From: Desulfobia sp. | GTDB taxonomy: Bacteria; Desulfobacterota; Desulfobulbia; Desulfobulbales; SURF-16 | NCBI GenBank assembly: GCA_030608985.1 | Contig: JAUWDC010000042.1 | Coordinates: 1 to 7,727 of the forward strand | Direction: 5' to 3' | DNA: 7,727 nucleotides | In this document: piece after piece, positions 6,211 to 7,727 of the stretch | How positions within the stretch are numbered: the first letter of the stretch is position 1 | Layout of the letters: the number at the start of each line of letters is the position of its first letter | The notes under the pieces: model-generated | Database searches by the model: none | Told to the model about the DNA's origin: nothing | What the model saw: the letters and a program-made list of their open reading frames with translations, nothing else | Made by a program: the position numbers and the translations under genes

Positions 6211-7305
6211 ATGGAAGATTTAGTAAAAAAGGCAGGATTAGGCGATATCCTCGATAAAATTAAAGACCAGGAGCGTATAAGTACGGAAGATGGGATTCGG
6301 CTCTATCAGTCACCTGATCTTCTGGCAGTTGGTTATCTGGCAAATATTGTCCGTGAACGGCTTAATGGTGATAATGCCTATTTCATATACAATCAGCATA
6401 TAAACTACTCAAACATCTGTACCAATCTCTGTAAATTCTGTGCCTTTGGCAAGGATAAATCCTCAGACAAGGCATATGAGATGACTGTGGAAGATGTCAA
6501 AGAAAAGGTTCGTGAACGCCTGGACGAACCTATCAGTGAAATTCATATGGTGGGTGGTATTCATCCAGATCTGCCTTTCAGTTACTATATAGATATTCTT
6601 CAAGGAATTAAAGAGGTTCGTCCCGATGTTCATATCCAGGCTTTTACCTGTGTTGAGATTGCCCATCTTGCCGGACTGGCAGAAAAACCTGTGGATCAGA
6701 CTCTTAAAATTCTCATGGATGCGGGGCTTGATTCCATTCCCGGTGGAGGTGCAGAGGTTTTCAGCCCTCGTATTCGAGAGCTGACATGTGAGAAAAAGCT
6801 TTCCGGTGAGGGGTGGCTTGAAGTTACCCAGACCGCTCATCGTCTTGGTCTCAAGACGAATGCCACAATGCTCTATGGGCATATTGAGACGATTGAAGAA
6901 CGTATCGAGCACCTTGATGCCCTTCGCACGGCCCAGGATGAAACAGGCGGATTTCTTGCCTTCATTCCGCTCTCTTTTCATCCAAAAAATACAGAGATGT
7001 CAACACTCTCAAGGACATCTGGTATTGATGATTTAAAGAGTGTTGCTGTTGCACGGTGTTTTCTTGATAATTTTCCTCACATCAAAGCGTACTGGGTCAT
7101 GATAGGACCTAAGATGGCTCAGATAGCTCTTTCGTTTGGCGCTGATGATGTCGACGGAACAGTCAAAGAGGAAATTATCACACATATGGCCGGCGCTGAG
7201 ACAGAGCAGGCCATGTCTATTGAGGAATTGGTGAGAATTATTAAGGAAGCAGGTCGCACACCTGTTCAGCGTGGGACACTGTATGACGTGATTAAAACGT
7301 ATTAA
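6211..7305 (+). CDS. mqnE: Aminofutalosine synthase MqnE (radical SAM)
   Basis: A 364-residue cytoplasmic radical SAM enzyme of the futalosine menaquinone pathway. It joins the MqnA product (3-[(1-carboxyvinyl)oxy]benzoate) to a SAM-derived adenosyl radical to make 6-amino-6-deoxyfutalosine. The [4Fe-4S]-binding motif is CTNLCKFC with Cys70, Cys74 and Cys77 (CX3CX2C), preceded by HINYSNI (63-69). Other family stretches are GGIHPDLPFSYY, RPDVHIQAFTCVEI, PGGGAEVFSPR, DETGGFLAFIPLSFHP and AYWVMIG. These separate MqnE from the related cyclase MqnC. AGGAG at 6196-6200 overlaps the regulator stop and lies 10 bases before the ATG. Length is normal and no damage is seen. It lies between a TetR regulator and the start of mqnC, consistent with a menaquinone cluster. 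Confidence 0.95.
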   Translation: MEDLVKKAGLGDILDKIKDQERISTEDGIRLYQSPDLLAVGYLANIVRERLNGDNAYFIYNQHINYSNICTNLCKFCAFGKDKSSDKAYEMTVEDVKEKVRERLDEPISEIHMVGGIHPDLPFSYYIDILQGIKEVRPDVHIQAFTCVEIAHLAGLAEKPVDQTLKILMDAGLDSIPGGGAEVFSPRIRELTCEKKLSGEGWLEVTQTAHRLGLKTNATMLYGHIETIEERIEHLDALRTAQDETGGFLAFIPLSFHPKNTEMSTLSRTSGIDDLKSVAVARCFLDNFPHIKAYWVMIGPKMAQIALSFGADDVDGTVKEEIITHMAGAETEQAMSIEELVRIIKEAGRTPVQRGTLYDVIKTY

Positions 7306-7330
7306 AGGCCACAAAAACCATTTTAAGCCA

Positions 7331-7536
7331 CGAAACCCACGAAAAAACACGAAAGTATAAAGAATTTTTTTGTTAAAAAACAGGTGTAGCAAATTAATGC
7401 AGATAATTGCAAAGACAGTAATCTGTTGGGCCAGGGATTAATATAATCCCTCATTTCGTTTATTAACTTCACAAACAAAATAAAAGTCTTTAGCAAAAGA
7501 TTTGTTTTTAATTTTCGTGTTGTTTTGTGGGTCTCG
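7331..7536. repeat. 25-bp inverted repeat pair (CACGAA-rich) bounding about 200 bp
   Basis: The left arm, 7331-7355 (CGAAACCCACGAAAAAACAC and following bases), and the right arm, 7512-7536, are reverse complements at 21 of 25 positions. The CACGAAA-type sequence resembles short dispersed intergenic repeats often seen in deltaproteobacterial and related genomes, as I recall. No transposase or ORF lies between the arms. The nature of the element is unknown. Confidence 0.6.
7433..7451. repeat. Short perfect palindrome between mqnE and mqnC
   Basis: AGGGATTA and TAATCCCT form 8-bp perfect arms around ATA. It could be a protein-binding site or a small hairpin. It lacks a following T tract and is AT-rich in the middle, so it is a poor terminator. 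Confidence 0.4.
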
Positions 7537-7579
7537 ATGACTCATAAACTCGCTTATCGGTGGCAAAAAAAGATAGAAT

Positions 7580-7727
7580 ATGAAAAAGATAATAGAAAAA
7601 ATTCTCGATAACCAGAGGATTAGCAGAAATGAGGGGTTACGTCTTTTACAGGAAGGCACTTTTTACCAGTTGGGTATGCTGGCTGATGCCGTCAGGAAGT
7701 GTAAGCATCCGGAACCGCTGGTTACCT
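7580..7727 (+). CDS. mqnC: Dehypoxanthine futalosine cyclase MqnC (partial, N-terminus only)
   Basis: The first 49 residues are visible, and the gene runs off the window. The N-terminus follows the MqnC pattern: KILDNQRISRNEGLRLLQEG, then QLGMLADAVRKCKHPEPLVT, which in full proteins is followed by the radical SAM Cys cluster (outside the window). MqnC is the radical SAM enzyme that cyclises dehypoxanthine futalosine to the cyclic product later in the futalosine pathway. The position downstream of mqnE supports the call. The ribosome-binding site is poor (AGAT-like, A-rich). Related radical SAM enzymes such as MqnE share a similar N-terminal helix region, so the call leans on context and on the HPEPLVT segment. 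Confidence 0.82.
   Translation, partial: MKKIIEKILDNQRISRNEGLRLLQEGTFYQLGMLADAVRKCKHPEPLVT

Larger units (their letters stand above)
7306..7579. other. mqnE-mqnC intergenic region
   Basis: A 274-bp AT-rich gap with no credible gene. It contains a pair of 25-bp inverted repeats (listed separately), a T run followed by an A run (about 7365-7380), and a perfect palindrome AGGGATTA-ATA-TAATCCCT at 7433-7451. It separates two genes of one pathway that are otherwise expected to be close. No strong ribosome-binding site is evident before the mqnC ATG. Confidence 0.6.

Noticed and set aside
6463..6981. 172-codon minus-strand open frame
   Set aside because: It lies entirely opposite MqnE, which has an intact radical SAM motif and family-wide similarity; the minus frame has no recognisable domain.
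7033..7659. Minus-strand open frames around the mqnE end and the following gap
   Set aside because: One overlaps the mqnE C-terminus and the other covers the repeat-bearing gap and the mqnC start; both have low-complexity, AT-driven composition and no recognisable family.

Overview
The window looks like a chromosomal segment of an anaerobic or microaerophilic Gram-negative bacterium, most likely a Desulfobacterota (deltaproteobacterial, perhaps sulfate-reducing) lineage. This is an inference from gene content: a futalosine-type menaquinone pathway, a small rubredoxin, a multiheme c-type cytochrome fused to a bd-oxidase-like membrane domain, and class II fumarase, with moderate to low GC by eye and AT-rich intergenic regions. 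No rRNA, tRNA, CRISPR array or transposase gene was found.

Layout. Positions 2-949 (minus) hold the N-terminal two thirds of fumarase FumC, cut by the window edge. A 364-bp divergent gap (950-1313) contains a 107-bp imperfect palindrome resembling a decayed miniature inverted-repeat element. Next is a 52-residue rubredoxin (1314-1472), then a 245-bp gap with nested inverted repeats.

The core of the window is a two-gene operon with overlapping stop and start codons (TAATG). The first gene (1718-2785) encodes a 355-residue CydA-like membrane protein. The second (2785-5427) encodes an 880-residue fusion: a second CydA-like membrane domain, a monoheme cytochrome c domain, a beta-rich region and a seven-heme C-terminal domain, giving eight CXXCH motifs in total. 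The two membrane domains appear to be paralogues that have divided the conserved residues of canonical CydA between them. The classical quinol-binding Q-loop looks absent. The operon ends at a strong hairpin (5444-5474).

A second transcription unit follows. A well-formed promoter (5508-5535) abuts a TGACCA-CC-TGGTCA palindrome and leads into a TetR-family regulator (5565-6197). Then comes mqnE, aminofutalosine synthase (6211-7305), and, after a 274-bp repeat-bearing gap, the start of mqnC (7580 to the window end).

The genes suggest one theme: menaquinone synthesis (mqnE, mqnC) beside an unusual membrane redox complex that could exchange electrons between the membrane and a periplasmic chain of c hemes. 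Two roles remain open: a cytochrome c-fed oxygen reductase, which would fit the nearby rubredoxin, or a quinol-to-multiheme electron outlet. The sequence alone does not decide between them.
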